IMG/VR virus record: IMGVR_UViG_3300025849_002055
Coordinates: 1-60,728 of that record
Length of the DNA stretch: 60,728 bases
From: a virus
Strand: one strand, 5' to 3'
The notes under the pieces are model-generated. The model searched no databases. It saw nothing but the letters and a program-made list of their open reading frames with translations, and was not told the DNA's origin. Numbering within the stretch: the first letter of the stretch is position 1; each line of letters opens with the position of its first letter. Of this stretch, positions 49,998 through 59,114 are shown one piece after another. Position numbers and translations under genes: made by a program.

Positions 49998-51161
49998 TTA
50001 CCCTATAAAAATTGGTCTTGGTACTCTATTTAAAGTCTCTTCTAAATATTCAGACTCTTCTTTTCTTGCTTCCATTAATGACCTACGAGATGTTGAATCT
50101 AACATTTCTTTTAAGTCAGTTAATAGAGTTTCTTTTTCTGCAGAAGCTTCATTTCTTAAATCTGCACCATCAAGTGTTACATCAGCTCCTGGTATTGGAA
50201 TAGAACTAAATTTAGCTCTAATAGCACCTAACATTTCTTTAGCTAATGCTAATGCGTATCTAGCAATCCATTGTTTACCTGCACTATTGATATTGGCATA
50301 TGTTAATCTTCCAAATGGTGCGTTTGATAAATCACTCACAACATTAGTATTAGCAATAGGTGATTTAGTTTCACTTTCAAGTGTATATTCAAAATATACT
50401 TTAGCACCAGTGTCACCTGCCGTTGGTACAGGAAATAGTTTTACTCTCTGACCATCTATATGAAATCCAAATGAAGATTTACGGATGTAATCGTTAAATT
50501 CAATAGCTTGTAATCTTAAGAGGTCATCAAACATTGGTTGCATCATAAATGATACACCAGGTGAGTAATTACCCCAACCAAAGGTTTGCATCATTTGTTG
50601 AGAACCAAGACCAGTACCTACAAATGGGTCAAAGTATCTAATAATTGCAGGTGGTGATGTATGAAATACCTTACGAAGTGTTACTCCATTAGATACTGAA
50701 CCACTTTCTAAATTTACTCTAGAATCGTCACCTAAATCATAAATTTGTTGACCACCATTCATTTCGAATGAACCTGTATAAACAGTAACTCTACCACCAG
50801 AACCAGCTTCTGTACCATAATCTTTAGCTATATTAACTACACCACCTAAATTTGTAGCTATTTCTGTATCTGATAAATCTAAATCTAAAGATGAGCCTTG
50901 TATAGATAACATATTCTCTTTTGCTCTGTACTGATTTACTTGTGAAGAATATTCATTAGCTGCCTCTTCAAGACAAGTAAAAAAGTTTATATCTTGTAAT
51001 TCAACATCTACGATTGGATAACCTAATCGCTTAGCACACCATTCAGCTACTTTTGGAGCATCTGATTGAAACTTAACGTCTGCATCAAAAAACCCAAAAG
51101 GAGTTGATGACCCACTTGAAAATGAACCTGAACCAGGCCAAATTGGAATATCTACTGCCAT
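49998..51161 (-). CDS. Probable neck protein, T4 gp13-like
   Basis: The 387-aa protein contains FFDADVKFQSDAPKVAEWCA and RLGYPIVDVELQDINFFTCL, then EEAANEYSSQVNQYRAKEN, matching the opening of gp13-like neck proteins. The middle is variable, and the C-terminal third (IARYALALAKEMLGAIRAKF) is helical. It is the first gene of a late run, with a strong AAGGAG site and a TATTTATA box 20 bases upstream. gp13 would seal the packaged head before the tail joins. Confidence 0.75.
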   Translation of the reverse strand: MAVDIPIWPGSGSFSSGSSTPFGFFDADVKFQSDAPKVAEWCAKRLGYPIVDVELQDINFFTCLEEAANEYSSQVNQYRAKENMLSIQGSSLDLDLSDTEIATNLGGVVNIAKDYGTEAGSGGRVTVYTGSFEMNGGQQIYDLGDDSRVNLESGSVSNGVTLRKVFHTSPPAIIRYFDPFVGTGLGSQQMMQTFGWGNYSPGVSFMMQPMFDDLLRLQAIEFNDYIRKSSFGFHIDGQRVKLFPVPTAGDTGAKVYFEYTLESETKSPIANTNVVSDLSNAPFGRLTYANINSAGKQWIARYALALAKEMLGAIRAKFSSIPIPGADVTLDGADLRNEASAEKETLLTDLKEMLDSTSRRSLMEARKEESEYLEETLNRVPRPIFIG

Positions 51162-51181
51162 TTAATTCTCCTTGTTATACA

Positions 51182-51189
51182 TATAAATA
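51182..51189 (-). promoter_or_regulatory. Putative late-type promoter box TATTTATA
   Basis: The coding strand reads CCATATTTATATG, 20 bases upstream of the neck gene start, with AAGGAG between the box and the ATG. Confidence 0.5.
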
Positions 51190-51198
51190 TGGTAGAAC

Positions 51199-52929
51199 TT
51201 ATCTTTCCCTATTTTTCATAAAAGAAACTGTAATATAACGTGTTCCTTTAGTAGTAGCACGAGCTCCATGCTTATGTGTTATGTTTCCTGGATGTAAGGT
51301 AGCATAACCTATTGAATTCTTAACTAATTTTTGTTGTCTTTTAAAATAAGTACCACCACCTTCATATTCATCTAAGTCTGATAGTTGTACTAAACAAGTT
51401 AAATCAGAAGAATCATGGTGTATTGACAAATGACCTTGTGCGTCAGGTACATATTTGGCTAAGAAGTTTTCACATTGTAAATCATCCCAACCCTCTCCTT
51501 CAAGACCATATATATACACTCCCAATTGCATTACATAGTCTTTTAAAACAGCATTGTATATATCATCCATACCTATCTCAGTTAATAACATATCAGTAGT
51601 TGGATAAAATTCATGCCGTTTAAATGTCCACTTTTGCGAATGCTCAGCCTCTTCTCGAATCATTTTACAAAAATCTTCAGTAAATAATGGGAATGATAAA
51701 CAATTATTAAATGGTTCATCTATAATTAAATCCCATTCCTTGGTTCTTACTGAATATGTTAAGAATTTGCTTTCCCACTCTTTTTTGTTATCCCAATAAG
51801 AATATAATTCCGGATGTAATTTATCAATATTTTCATTAGTACTTCTTACTTTAAAAGTATGTGCACCAGTTGGTATTTTAATTGAAGTATTTATCATATC
51901 AATCCACTCATTACTTCGAGTTTCCCAATTTTGTTGTCTTGCAAATTTTTCAGCTACATCTAAGTAGTCATATCCATTCTCTTCGATAAACTCATAAGTT
52001 GATAAAAACGTCGCCTCTTGAATAGTTTCAGAAGTGTCAGCTCTAACTATTGCAGCTTTTCCATTTAGTAATGATTTTAAATTACCAGTATCAGTTGAAA
52101 TTATTTTAGTTCTACCCATCATCATTTCAAGGGCTGTAATACAATAAGTTTCATCATAGTTAGATGGGTACATCCAATATTCTGCCGATTTAATCTGTTT
52201 ATATAAATCTGCTGGTGGTAAGTTGCCCAACCATTTTACATCTTGATAAAACATTCTATTTTTATAGTCATTATACCATTCCATAGCATATGGTGGTGAT
52301 GCGACCCATAACGTTAAGTATGGGTTTATTTTTTTTAATGATGGCCATAGTTTAATTAATACTTCAAGTCCTCTATCTGAGGCTGACGTATAAACTATTT
52401 TATTTTTAAAAGTTTCTTGTTCTATTTCATCAAAATCAATAGGGTCAATAGCATTACCTAAAACAAACACTCGTTCTGGATCTAAATTATAGTCCATAAT
52501 TATATTTTTTCGTTGGTGTTCGGAAACTGCTATGATTTTTGTTAATCGTGGGTCGTTTAGATAATCTTTACCACCATTTGGTAATTCTTCACCATTATAC
52601 CAAGGATAAAACTCCATATTATGCATCCAAAAGTATGATTTTTCATATGTGATATTTAAATCTTCTAATAAGGGTAAATAATTGATATAATTACTTGCGA
52701 TTACAACATCAAAGTAAATGTTACTCTCCAAATTAGCATATGGTATATACTTTACACCATCTGATTCAGATTCTATTACTTCACCTGTAATAGTAACATC
52801 ATGTCCCATAGATTGGAACTTTTCAGCTAATTTTATACTACAATATTCTGACCCACCTATTCCATTATTTAACCAATAATCTTTATTTATGGGTTCTTTA
52901 TGATACCCTGTACAAAATAGTATTTTCAT
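51199..52929 (-). CDS. GT-B glycosyltransferase fused to PLOD-like lysyl hydroxylase
   Basis: The 576-aa protein has two parts. Residues about 1-360 are a GT-B transferase (NGIGGSEYCSIKLAEKFQSM near the N terminus, YPSNYDETYCITALEMMMG with the GT4 donor-site pattern near residue 255). Residues about 395-576 match animal procollagen-lysine hydroxylase. FPLFTEDFCKMIREEAEHSQ and PTTDMLLTEIGMDD correspond to the PLOD PTVDIHMNQIGFE region. LSIHHDSSDLT holds the HxD iron ligands, YEGGGTYF follows, LHPGNITHKHG holds the distal histidine, and GTRYITVSF holds the 2OG-binding arginine. The mimivirus enzyme L230 pairs the same two activities with an unrelated (GT-A) transferase. Its neighbours are collagen-like proteins, so collagen lysines are the likely substrate. 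Confidence 0.85.
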   Translation of the reverse strand: MKILFCTGYHKEPINKDYWLNNGIGGSEYCSIKLAEKFQSMGHDVTITGEVIESESDGVKYIPYANLESNIYFDVVIASNYINYLPLLEDLNITYEKSYFWMHNMEFYPWYNGEELPNGGKDYLNDPRLTKIIAVSEHQRKNIIMDYNLDPERVFVLGNAIDPIDFDEIEQETFKNKIVYTSASDRGLEVLIKLWPSLKKINPYLTLWVASPPYAMEWYNDYKNRMFYQDVKWLGNLPPADLYKQIKSAEYWMYPSNYDETYCITALEMMMGRTKIISTDTGNLKSLLNGKAAIVRADTSETIQEATFLSTYEFIEENGYDYLDVAEKFARQQNWETRSNEWIDMINTSIKIPTGAHTFKVRSTNENIDKLHPELYSYWDNKKEWESKFLTYSVRTKEWDLIIDEPFNNCLSFPLFTEDFCKMIREEAEHSQKWTFKRHEFYPTTDMLLTEIGMDDIYNAVLKDYVMQLGVYIYGLEGEGWDDLQCENFLAKYVPDAQGHLSIHHDSSDLTCLVQLSDLDEYEGGGTYFKRQQKLVKNSIGYATLHPGNITHKHGARATTKGTRYITVSFMKNRER

Positions 52930-52930
52930 A

Positions 52931-54223
52931 TTACTCCACTATATAATTTAAAACTTCTTCTTTATTTCCATAACGTGTTCTATCCATCCATGATTGTAGT
53001 TTGTATGAACTACCATCGTCATCATTCCAATTCCAATCAAACCCACCTAACTCACTAATACGTTCGTGAATAGAAGTATCGTAGTAATCTCGAATTAATC
53101 GGGCTCTTCTGTTAATATCAACTCTATTATTGTCAACAGTAGAGTCACCATTATTATATTGTACATACAACATTTTTTTAAGATGAATAAACTTTGTTTC
53201 TAAAAATGTTTTTAGAATTAATTCATAATCATCAGCTACTGATATATTACGATTGTGTCCACCTACTTTATGATAAGTATCACGATTCCAAATACGACAA
53301 TGATTAGGCATTCCAATATTAAATCTAATTGTTTTTGGATTTATATCAGGATAGTGATGGGTTAACCATGATTTACCATCAGCCTCTACCCAAGTGTGAC
53401 CAGCATATGCCCATGCAAATCGATTGTCAGTATGTTGATACCAATCATCACCAATATGACCATACACTCGTGGTGAGTCGTCTTTTTCAACCTCAGTTAC
53501 ATCAGTATATATAAACCCAGCGTCTGGATATTGCTTACTAGCATTAAGTACGTCTTCCAAACAAGTAGAAATTAACCAATCATCATGGTCTAATTCAAAT
53601 AACCACTCACCATTACACATCATAGCTGCTCTGTGTTTGGCTTCTCCTACATTTCCTGATGTAGTTGGTGTAATTCTATGTATATGTACTCTATAATCTT
53701 GACTAGCTATATCTTCTAAGTAATCCCAAGTAGTATTATCACCAATTGGTGAATCATCTACAACTACCCATTCCCAATTTTCATAGGTTTGGTTAACTAA
53801 ACTCTCGTATGTTCTAAATATTCGTTCGTTAGTTTTATATGTTGGTGTAAAGATTGATAGTATGGGATTATCCACATCTCTGTAAATATTATTTATATTA
53901 CATGACCAAAATGTAGACTGACATACTACATCATTAGCTAAAACATTGTCAGATGGAGCAGTATCATATGATATTATCTTACTTGATACCATAGTGTGGT
54001 GGTCAAGTTTTAAAATATCAGTTTGATGAGTATAATCACCAATAGTCATAACTATATCGGGATTATGTTCTGCTAAATGTTTTTTAAATCCATCTGAAGA
54101 CTCATATGAATATAAAATTACACTTTCTTGTAAGTCTTCTTCGAAATAAATGTCAGATTTAAGTGATATTTTTCCAAATCTATTCCATCCATATATTAAC
54201 GCTGTAGGTAATTTTGTTTTCAT
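52931..54223 (-). CDS. GT2 glycosyltransferase with N-terminal extension
   Basis: The 430-aa protein has about 115 leading residues of unknown role and then a GT2 domain. LSIFTPTYKTNERIFRTYES is the opening, WEWVVVDDSPIGD is the nucleotide loop, GEWLFELDHDDWL carries the metal-binding DHDD motif, and the C-terminal part has NHCRIWNRDTYHKVGGHN. Placed between two hydroxylase genes (1 base from the PLOD-type gene and 6 bases from the PKHD-type gene), it probably adds a sugar to the hydroxylated collagen fibre or extends the first sugar. Confidence 0.85.
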   Translation of the reverse strand: MKTKLPTALIYGWNRFGKISLKSDIYFEEDLQESVILYSYESSDGFKKHLAEHNPDIVMTIGDYTHQTDILKLDHHTMVSSKIISYDTAPSDNVLANDVVCQSTFWSCNINNIYRDVDNPILSIFTPTYKTNERIFRTYESLVNQTYENWEWVVVDDSPIGDNTTWDYLEDIASQDYRVHIHRITPTTSGNVGEAKHRAAMMCNGEWLFELDHDDWLISTCLEDVLNASKQYPDAGFIYTDVTEVEKDDSPRVYGHIGDDWYQHTDNRFAWAYAGHTWVEADGKSWLTHHYPDINPKTIRFNIGMPNHCRIWNRDTYHKVGGHNRNISVADDYELILKTFLETKFIHLKKMLYVQYNNGDSTVDNNRVDINRRARLIRDYYDTSIHERISELGGFDWNWNDDDGSSYKLQSWMDRTRYGNKEEVLNYIVE

Positions 54224-54229
54224 ACATTA

Positions 54230-54832
54230 TTATCTATAAGGTTCACCACCTACCCATAATACAAATGATTTTCTAATACCTTTTGAGACAGGGGTAACTC
54301 TATGTAAATAAAAAGATGGAAATATCACAGCAGCTCCTTGAACTCGTGGTGCTGTTAATTGTCTACCTATATTAAATTGTAAATCACCATTATCATATTC
54401 AGAAGGGTCTGATAATTGTACTGTTACTGAGATTTTACGTTGATTTTGGATTTCTGTTCCACAATCCATGTGCCAATTGTAACCACCTTCTTGAGTTCCG
54501 TAATATTCTGTATATTGGATTTGCTCATTCATGGTAGATAGGTCAAACTTCCACATTTCATTATTAGCTTGAATAATCATATCATGAAGTTTAGAATAAA
54601 CCCATCTCCATTGTTTATTTTGTGGACACCATTTTATTCGTGATTTTCTATATTCAGATATTTTTGATTCGTCACCTTCACCAGTTACAGCATCTTGAAA
54701 TGGTAATTCTTTGGTCATTGACTCTATAATTGTAAGTTCTTCTTTTGAAAACCCATTTTTGAACCAATAATAATCTGTATAGTTTACGTCATCTCGGGAA
54801 GACGACCTATTAAATCCGTATTTTTCTAACAT
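54230..54832 (-). CDS. 2-oxoglutarate oxygenase, PKHD-type hydroxylase
   Basis: The 200-aa protein is a PKHD-type Fe(II)/2OG hydroxylase. WHMDCGTE near residue 118 gives the HxD ligands, LHRVTPVSKGIRKSFVLW near residue 175 supplies the distal histidine and 2OG-binding arginine, and SVTVQLSDPSEYDNGDLQF lies between. PiuC-like and prolyl hydroxylase proteins share this form. The likely target is the collagen-like protein encoded just upstream, though prolines there sit mainly in the X position. A TATTTATA box lies 20 bases before the ATG, after the fibre gene. Confidence 0.85.
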   Translation of the reverse strand: MLEKYGFNRSSSRDDVNYTDYYWFKNGFSKEELTIIESMTKELPFQDAVTGEGDESKISEYRKSRIKWCPQNKQWRWVYSKLHDMIIQANNEMWKFDLSTMNEQIQYTEYYGTQEGGYNWHMDCGTEIQNQRKISVTVQLSDPSEYDNGDLQFNIGRQLTAPRVQGAAVIFPSFYLHRVTPVSKGIRKSFVLWVGGEPYR

Positions 54833-54852
54833 AACTAATTATTTGATTTATA

Positions 54853-54860
54853 TATAAATA
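54853..54860 (-). promoter_or_regulatory. Putative late-type promoter box TATTTATA
   Basis: The coding strand reads TATTTATA in AAATATTTATATATAAA-like AT-rich sequence, 20 bases upstream of the oxygenase start at 54832, between it and the collagen-like gene. Confidence 0.4.
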
Positions 54861-54871
54861 TTAAAATGTTT

Positions 54872-57800
54872 TTAATAAAAACTACCAGAATGGAATGTTC
54901 TTACAATATATACTGCATCACCACTTGACCACCCATTAGGTTTGAACATAAGTTTTTGTCCAACTACATCAAAATAACCACCACCACTTATTACATTACC
55001 CTTTTCACCAAGAGTTCCTTTAGTTCCAGTAAGTCCCTTGTTTCCAGTAGCAGCTGTTGCGCCTGTTACACCTTTAGCACCTTGAGCTCCTTGGTCTCCA
55101 CTTAAACCATTTGCACCTGCAGCACCAGTATTTCCTTTTATACCCTTTGTACCTTTTGAACCTTGAGCGCCTGTATCTCCCGTCGCACCTGTACTACCTT
55201 TTACACCTTTTGTACCTTGAGCACCTTGAGCGCCTGTATTACCAGCATCACCTGTATTACCTTTTGTTCCTGTAGCTCCCTTAGCACCTTGAGCTCCTAA
55301 GTTTCCAGCATTACCCTTTTCACCTTGATTTCCACTAGCACCCTTTTCACCTTGAGGGCCTGTATCTCCTGCTGAACCAGTGTTACCTTTTATACCCTTT
55401 GTACCTTTTGAACCTTGAGCACCTTGATTACCAGCATCACCTGTGTTACCTTTTATACCTTTTGAACCTTTTGAACCTTGAGCACCTTGATTACCATCGT
55501 TACCTGTGTTACCTTTTATACCCTTTGTACCTTTTGAACCTTGAGCACCTTCGTTTCCAGCAGCACCAATATTTCCTTTTATACCTTTTGTACCCTTTGA
55601 ACCTTGAGCACCTTCGTTTCCAGCAGCACCAGTATTTCCTTTTATACCTTTTGTACCTTTTGAACCTTGAGCGCCTGTATTACCATCGTTACCTGTGTTA
55701 CCCTTTATACCCTTTGTACCCTTACTACCTTGAGCACCTTGATTACCATCGTTACCTGTGTTACCTTTTATACCCTTAGCACCTTTAGCACCTTGAGCAC
55801 CTGTATTACCATCATTACCAACTGACCCTGTATTACCAGTATTTCCTTTTGAACCTTGAGCTCCTTCATTACCAATATCACCAGTATTTCCTTTACTACC
55901 CGTAGCACCACCACCACCTTGAGGGCCTGTATTTCCTGCTGCACCTGTGTTACCAACAGCACCAGTTGCACCACCACCGCCTTGAGGGCCTGTATTACCA
56001 CTAGCTCCTTGTAGACCTGTTGAACCTTGTGCACCTTGAGGGCCTGTATTTCCAGCTGCCCCTGTATTTCCTTTATCACCCTTAGCACCTTGTCCACCTT
56101 GAGGCCCTGTATTTCCTGCAGCACCTGTTGAACCTAAATTACCCTTATTTCCTAAAGAACCTTTATTTCCAGCTGAACCTGTGTTTCCTTTATCACCTTT
56201 AACACCTTGAGCACCTTGAGGGCCTGTATTTCCAGCTGCCCCAGTATTTCCTTTGTCACCTTTAGCACCCTGCCCACCTTGAGGACCTGTGTTTCCAGCA
56301 GAACCAGTATTTCCTTGGTTACCTTTATTTCCTAAAGAACCTTTATTTCCAGCTGACCCAGTATTTCCTTTATCACCTTTAGCACCTTGTCCACCTTGAG
56401 GGCCTGTGTTTCCAGCTGAACCTGTATTTCCTTTTAACCCTTTTGTACCCTTTGAACCTTGAGCGCCTGTATTACCACTAGCACCAGTATTTCCTTTATT
56501 ACCTTTAGCACCTTGTCCACCTTGAGGGCCTGTGTTTCCAGCAGCTCCACCCGAACCAGTATTTCCTTGGTTACCTTTTGAACCTTGTGCGCCTTGGTTT
56601 CCAGCATTACCTGTGTTTCCTTTTGGGCCTTTAGCACCTTGTCCACCTTGAGGGCCTGTGTTTCCAGCTGACCCAATATTTCCTTTATCACCTTTAGCAC
56701 CTTGTCCACCTTGAGGGCCTGTGTTTCCAGCTGAACCTGTATTTCCTTTATCACCTTTAGCACCTTGTCCACCTTGAGGGCCTGTGTTACCAGCCGCACC
56801 TGTCGAACCTACGTTACCCTTATTTCCTAAAGAACCTTTATTTCCAGCATTACCTGTATTTCCTTTTGGGCCTTTAGCACCTTGAGCACCTGTTGAACCT
56901 TTATTTCCAGCATTACCTGTATTTCCTTTATCACCTTTAGCACCCTGCCCACCTTGAGGACCTGTGTTTCCAGCATTACCTGTGTTTCCTTTATCGCCTT
57001 TAGCACCTTGAGCACCTGTTGAACCTTGATTACCAGCTGCCCCAGTATTTCCTTTATCGCCTTTAGCACCTTGAGCACCTGTTGAACCTTGATTACCAGC
57101 TGCCCCAGTATTTCCTTTATCGCCTTTAGCACCTTGAGCTCCTGTTGAACCTTGATTACCAGCTGCCCCAGTATTTCCTTTATCACCTTTAGCACCTTGA
57201 GCACCTGTTGAACCTTGGTTTCCAGCATTACCTGTGTTTCCTTTTGGGCCTTTAGCACCTTGAGCACCTGTTGAACCTTTATTTCCAGCATTACCTGTAT
57301 TTCCTTTTGGGCCTTTAGCACCTTGTCCACCTTGAGGGCCTGTATCTCCTGCTGAACCTGTATTTCCTTTATCACCTTTAGCACCTTGAGCACCTGTTGA
57401 ACCTTGGTCACCAGCTGCCCCAGTAGGACCTGTATTTCCTGTATTTCCTTTAGCACCCGTTGCACCTTTAGCCCCAGCATGACCTGTGTTTCCTTTAGGA
57501 CTTGCTCCTTGTGCACCTGTTGAACCTTTAGCCCCAGCATGACCTTTAGGGCCGGTTGGATTTGCCCCTTGAGCACCTTGAGGGCCTGTAGCCCCAGCAT
57601 GACCTTTAGCTCCTTGAGGACTTGCCCCTTGAGCACCTTGAGGGCCTGTAGCCCCAGCATGACCTTTAGCTCCTTGAGGACTTGCCCCTTGAGCACCTTG
57701 AGGGCCTGTAGCCCCAGCATGACCTTTAGGGCCGGTTGGATTTGCCCCTTGAGCACCTTGAGGGCCTGTAGCCCCAGCATGACCTTTAGCTCCTTGAGGA

Positions 57801-59098
57801 TTTGCCCCTTGAGCACCTTGAGGGCCTGTGTTTCCAGCATGACCTTTGTTTCCTTTAGGACTTGCCCCTTGAGCACCTTGAGGGCCTGTATCTCCAGCAT
57901 GACCTTTGTTTCCTTTAGGACTTGCCCCTTGAGCACCTTGAGGGCCTGTGTTTCCAGCATGACCTTTGTTTCCTTTAGGACTTGCCCCTTGAGCACCTTG
58001 AGGGCCTGTGTTTCCAGCATGACCTTTGTTTCCTTTAGGACTTGCCCCTTGTGCACCTTGAAGGCCTGTGTTTCCAGCATGACCTTTAGCACCTTGATTA
58101 CCTGTCGACCCAGTCTCACCTATATGACCTTTAGCTCCAGCAGCTCCAGTAGCTCCTTGAGAGCCTGTAGCTCCTGCCGCGGCCTCATGACCTCTTTTAC
58201 CTTTAGTACCTTTAGCACCTGTTGCACCTTTTGGGCCTTGTGGGCCTGACCCACCACCTGAACCTGAACTACCTGTGGCACCACCTGCACCTTTTTGTCC
58301 TTTAGCACCTTGTGGGCCGGTTGAAGAGTCTGAATCTTCACATGCGTTACATGAAGCAAATGAACTACCAACAGTTGGGCCTGCTAATCCGAATTCAGTT
58401 TCCCCTATTACTTCCCAACAACCAGACTGGCCATTAATGAATGTGACTACAATACCAGGATCTAGTGTTGATTGCATATTGTAAAAAAGGGAACTTCCAC
58501 CTTCACAAGATTCGAACTCTGTTGGGAAACCTTCATCTTCACCAAATCTGTTTCGTACTACAAAATTATTTGATAAATATAAATCACTTGGTTCTATATC
58601 AAACCATACAAGAGCGTCTTTTTCATTTTCAAGATAAGCTCCAGTGATTGGTACATATTCAAATGTATTTGTGGTATGGTCGTAATGTACTAAGTGATGT
58701 GTATCTGGATTTACATCAGTAACTTTTTCAAAATAAGAATTATACCAAATTTCCCCTTGAGAATTTTCTAATTGTTTATCAGCAACCAAGATACCTTGGT
58801 CTTCTCCAACAGAAAGATTACCTCTATCTGTCTCTAATGTGTATATATAATAACCCGCACAACTTGAAACGTCATCGTGTTTTCCAATTCTATTAACTAC
58901 TTGGTTTTCTACTGCAGTAAGGAACGATGTATCTTGTGAACTACCACTCCAATCAAATGGAGTGTTATCTCTATCTGACGTTTGAGTAATACCACTAATA
59001 TTAACACCAACAATTGTTGAGCCACTATTAAAGGTTTGAGCTTGTGATTGTGCTCCTGATAATGATGTTAAAATCTGTGACGAGTGTAATATTGCCAT
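54872..59098 (-). CDS. Collagen-like fibre protein 1 (1408 aa)
   Basis: The protein has three parts. Residues 1-260 are a non-collagen head with cysteine-containing segments (SSFASCNACEDSDSS). Residues about 261-1366 are Gly-X-Y repeats. The last 40 or so residues form a small non-collagen tail (GGGYFDVVGQKLMFK onward). Lysine is almost always in the Y position (GAKG, GDKG, GTKG, GIKG). Proline is in the X position (GPQ, GPK). Threonine is common in the Y position (GNT, GPT, GST). Triple-helical fibres of this length could span hundreds of nanometres, so it is probably a tail or head fibre. An AGGAG site precedes the ATG, and the second collagen gene ends 16 bases upstream. Confidence 0.9.
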   Translation of the reverse strand: MAILHSSQILTSLSGAQSQAQTFNSGSTIVGVNISGITQTSDRDNTPFDWSGSSQDTSFLTAVENQVVNRIGKHDDVSSCAGYYIYTLETDRGNLSVGEDQGILVADKQLENSQGEIWYNSYFEKVTDVNPDTHHLVHYDHTTNTFEYVPITGAYLENEKDALVWFDIEPSDLYLSNNFVVRNRFGEDEGFPTEFESCEGGSSLFYNMQSTLDPGIVVTFINGQSGCWEVIGETEFGLAGPTVGSSFASCNACEDSDSSTGPQGAKGQKGAGGATGSSGSGGGSGPQGPKGATGAKGTKGKRGHEAAAGATGSQGATGAAGAKGHIGETGSTGNQGAKGHAGNTGLQGAQGASPKGNKGHAGNTGPQGAQGASPKGNKGHAGNTGPQGAQGASPKGNKGHAGDTGPQGAQGASPKGNKGHAGNTGPQGAQGANPQGAKGHAGATGPQGAQGANPTGPKGHAGATGPQGAQGASPQGAKGHAGATGPQGAQGASPQGAKGHAGATGPQGAQGANPTGPKGHAGAKGSTGAQGASPKGNTGHAGAKGATGAKGNTGNTGPTGAAGDQGSTGAQGAKGDKGNTGSAGDTGPQGGQGAKGPKGNTGNAGNKGSTGAQGAKGPKGNTGNAGNQGSTGAQGAKGDKGNTGAAGNQGSTGAQGAKGDKGNTGAAGNQGSTGAQGAKGDKGNTGAAGNQGSTGAQGAKGDKGNTGNAGNTGPQGGQGAKGDKGNTGNAGNKGSTGAQGAKGPKGNTGNAGNKGSLGNKGNVGSTGAAGNTGPQGGQGAKGDKGNTGSAGNTGPQGGQGAKGDKGNIGSAGNTGPQGGQGAKGPKGNTGNAGNQGAQGSKGNQGNTGSGGAAGNTGPQGGQGAKGNKGNTGASGNTGAQGSKGTKGLKGNTGSAGNTGPQGGQGAKGDKGNTGSAGNKGSLGNKGNQGNTGSAGNTGPQGGQGAKGDKGNTGAAGNTGPQGAQGVKGDKGNTGSAGNKGSLGNKGNLGSTGAAGNTGPQGGQGAKGDKGNTGAAGNTGPQGAQGSTGLQGASGNTGPQGGGGATGAVGNTGAAGNTGPQGGGGATGSKGNTGDIGNEGAQGSKGNTGNTGSVGNDGNTGAQGAKGAKGIKGNTGNDGNQGAQGSKGTKGIKGNTGNDGNTGAQGSKGTKGIKGNTGAAGNEGAQGSKGTKGIKGNIGAAGNEGAQGSKGTKGIKGNTGNDGNQGAQGSKGSKGIKGNTGDAGNQGAQGSKGTKGIKGNTGSAGDTGPQGEKGASGNQGEKGNAGNLGAQGAKGATGTKGNTGDAGNTGAQGAQGTKGVKGSTGATGDTGAQGSKGTKGIKGNTGAAGANGLSGDQGAQGAKGVTGATAATGNKGLTGTKGTLGEKGNVISGGGYFDVVGQKLMFKPNGWSSGDAVYIVRTFHSGSFY
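57481..58080 (-). repeat. Ten 60-bp tandem repeats in collagen gene 1
   Basis: Each unit is 60 bases and encodes 20 residues ([20 protein letters not shown] type), with a break in the Gly-X-Y rhythm at the ASP or ANP segment. Units are in exact 60-base register across 600 bases. Confidence 0.95.
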
Positions 59099-59114
59099 CG
59101 TAACTCCTAATTAA

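Noticed and set aside
57481-58080. 60-bp repeats that could suggest an array or origin iterons
   Set aside because: They keep the collagen reading frame with conserved codons, so they are coding repeats.
56827-58119. 430-residue minus-strand frame over collagen gene 1
   Set aside because: Same cause. The low-complexity L/K/V pattern comes from shifted Gly-X-Y codons, and the collagen frame is continuous through it.
57539-58249. Plus-strand frame with CPLSTLRAC repeats
   Set aside because: It is antisense to the 60-bp collagen repeats and has no promoter or ribosome site. All other supported genes are on the minus strand.
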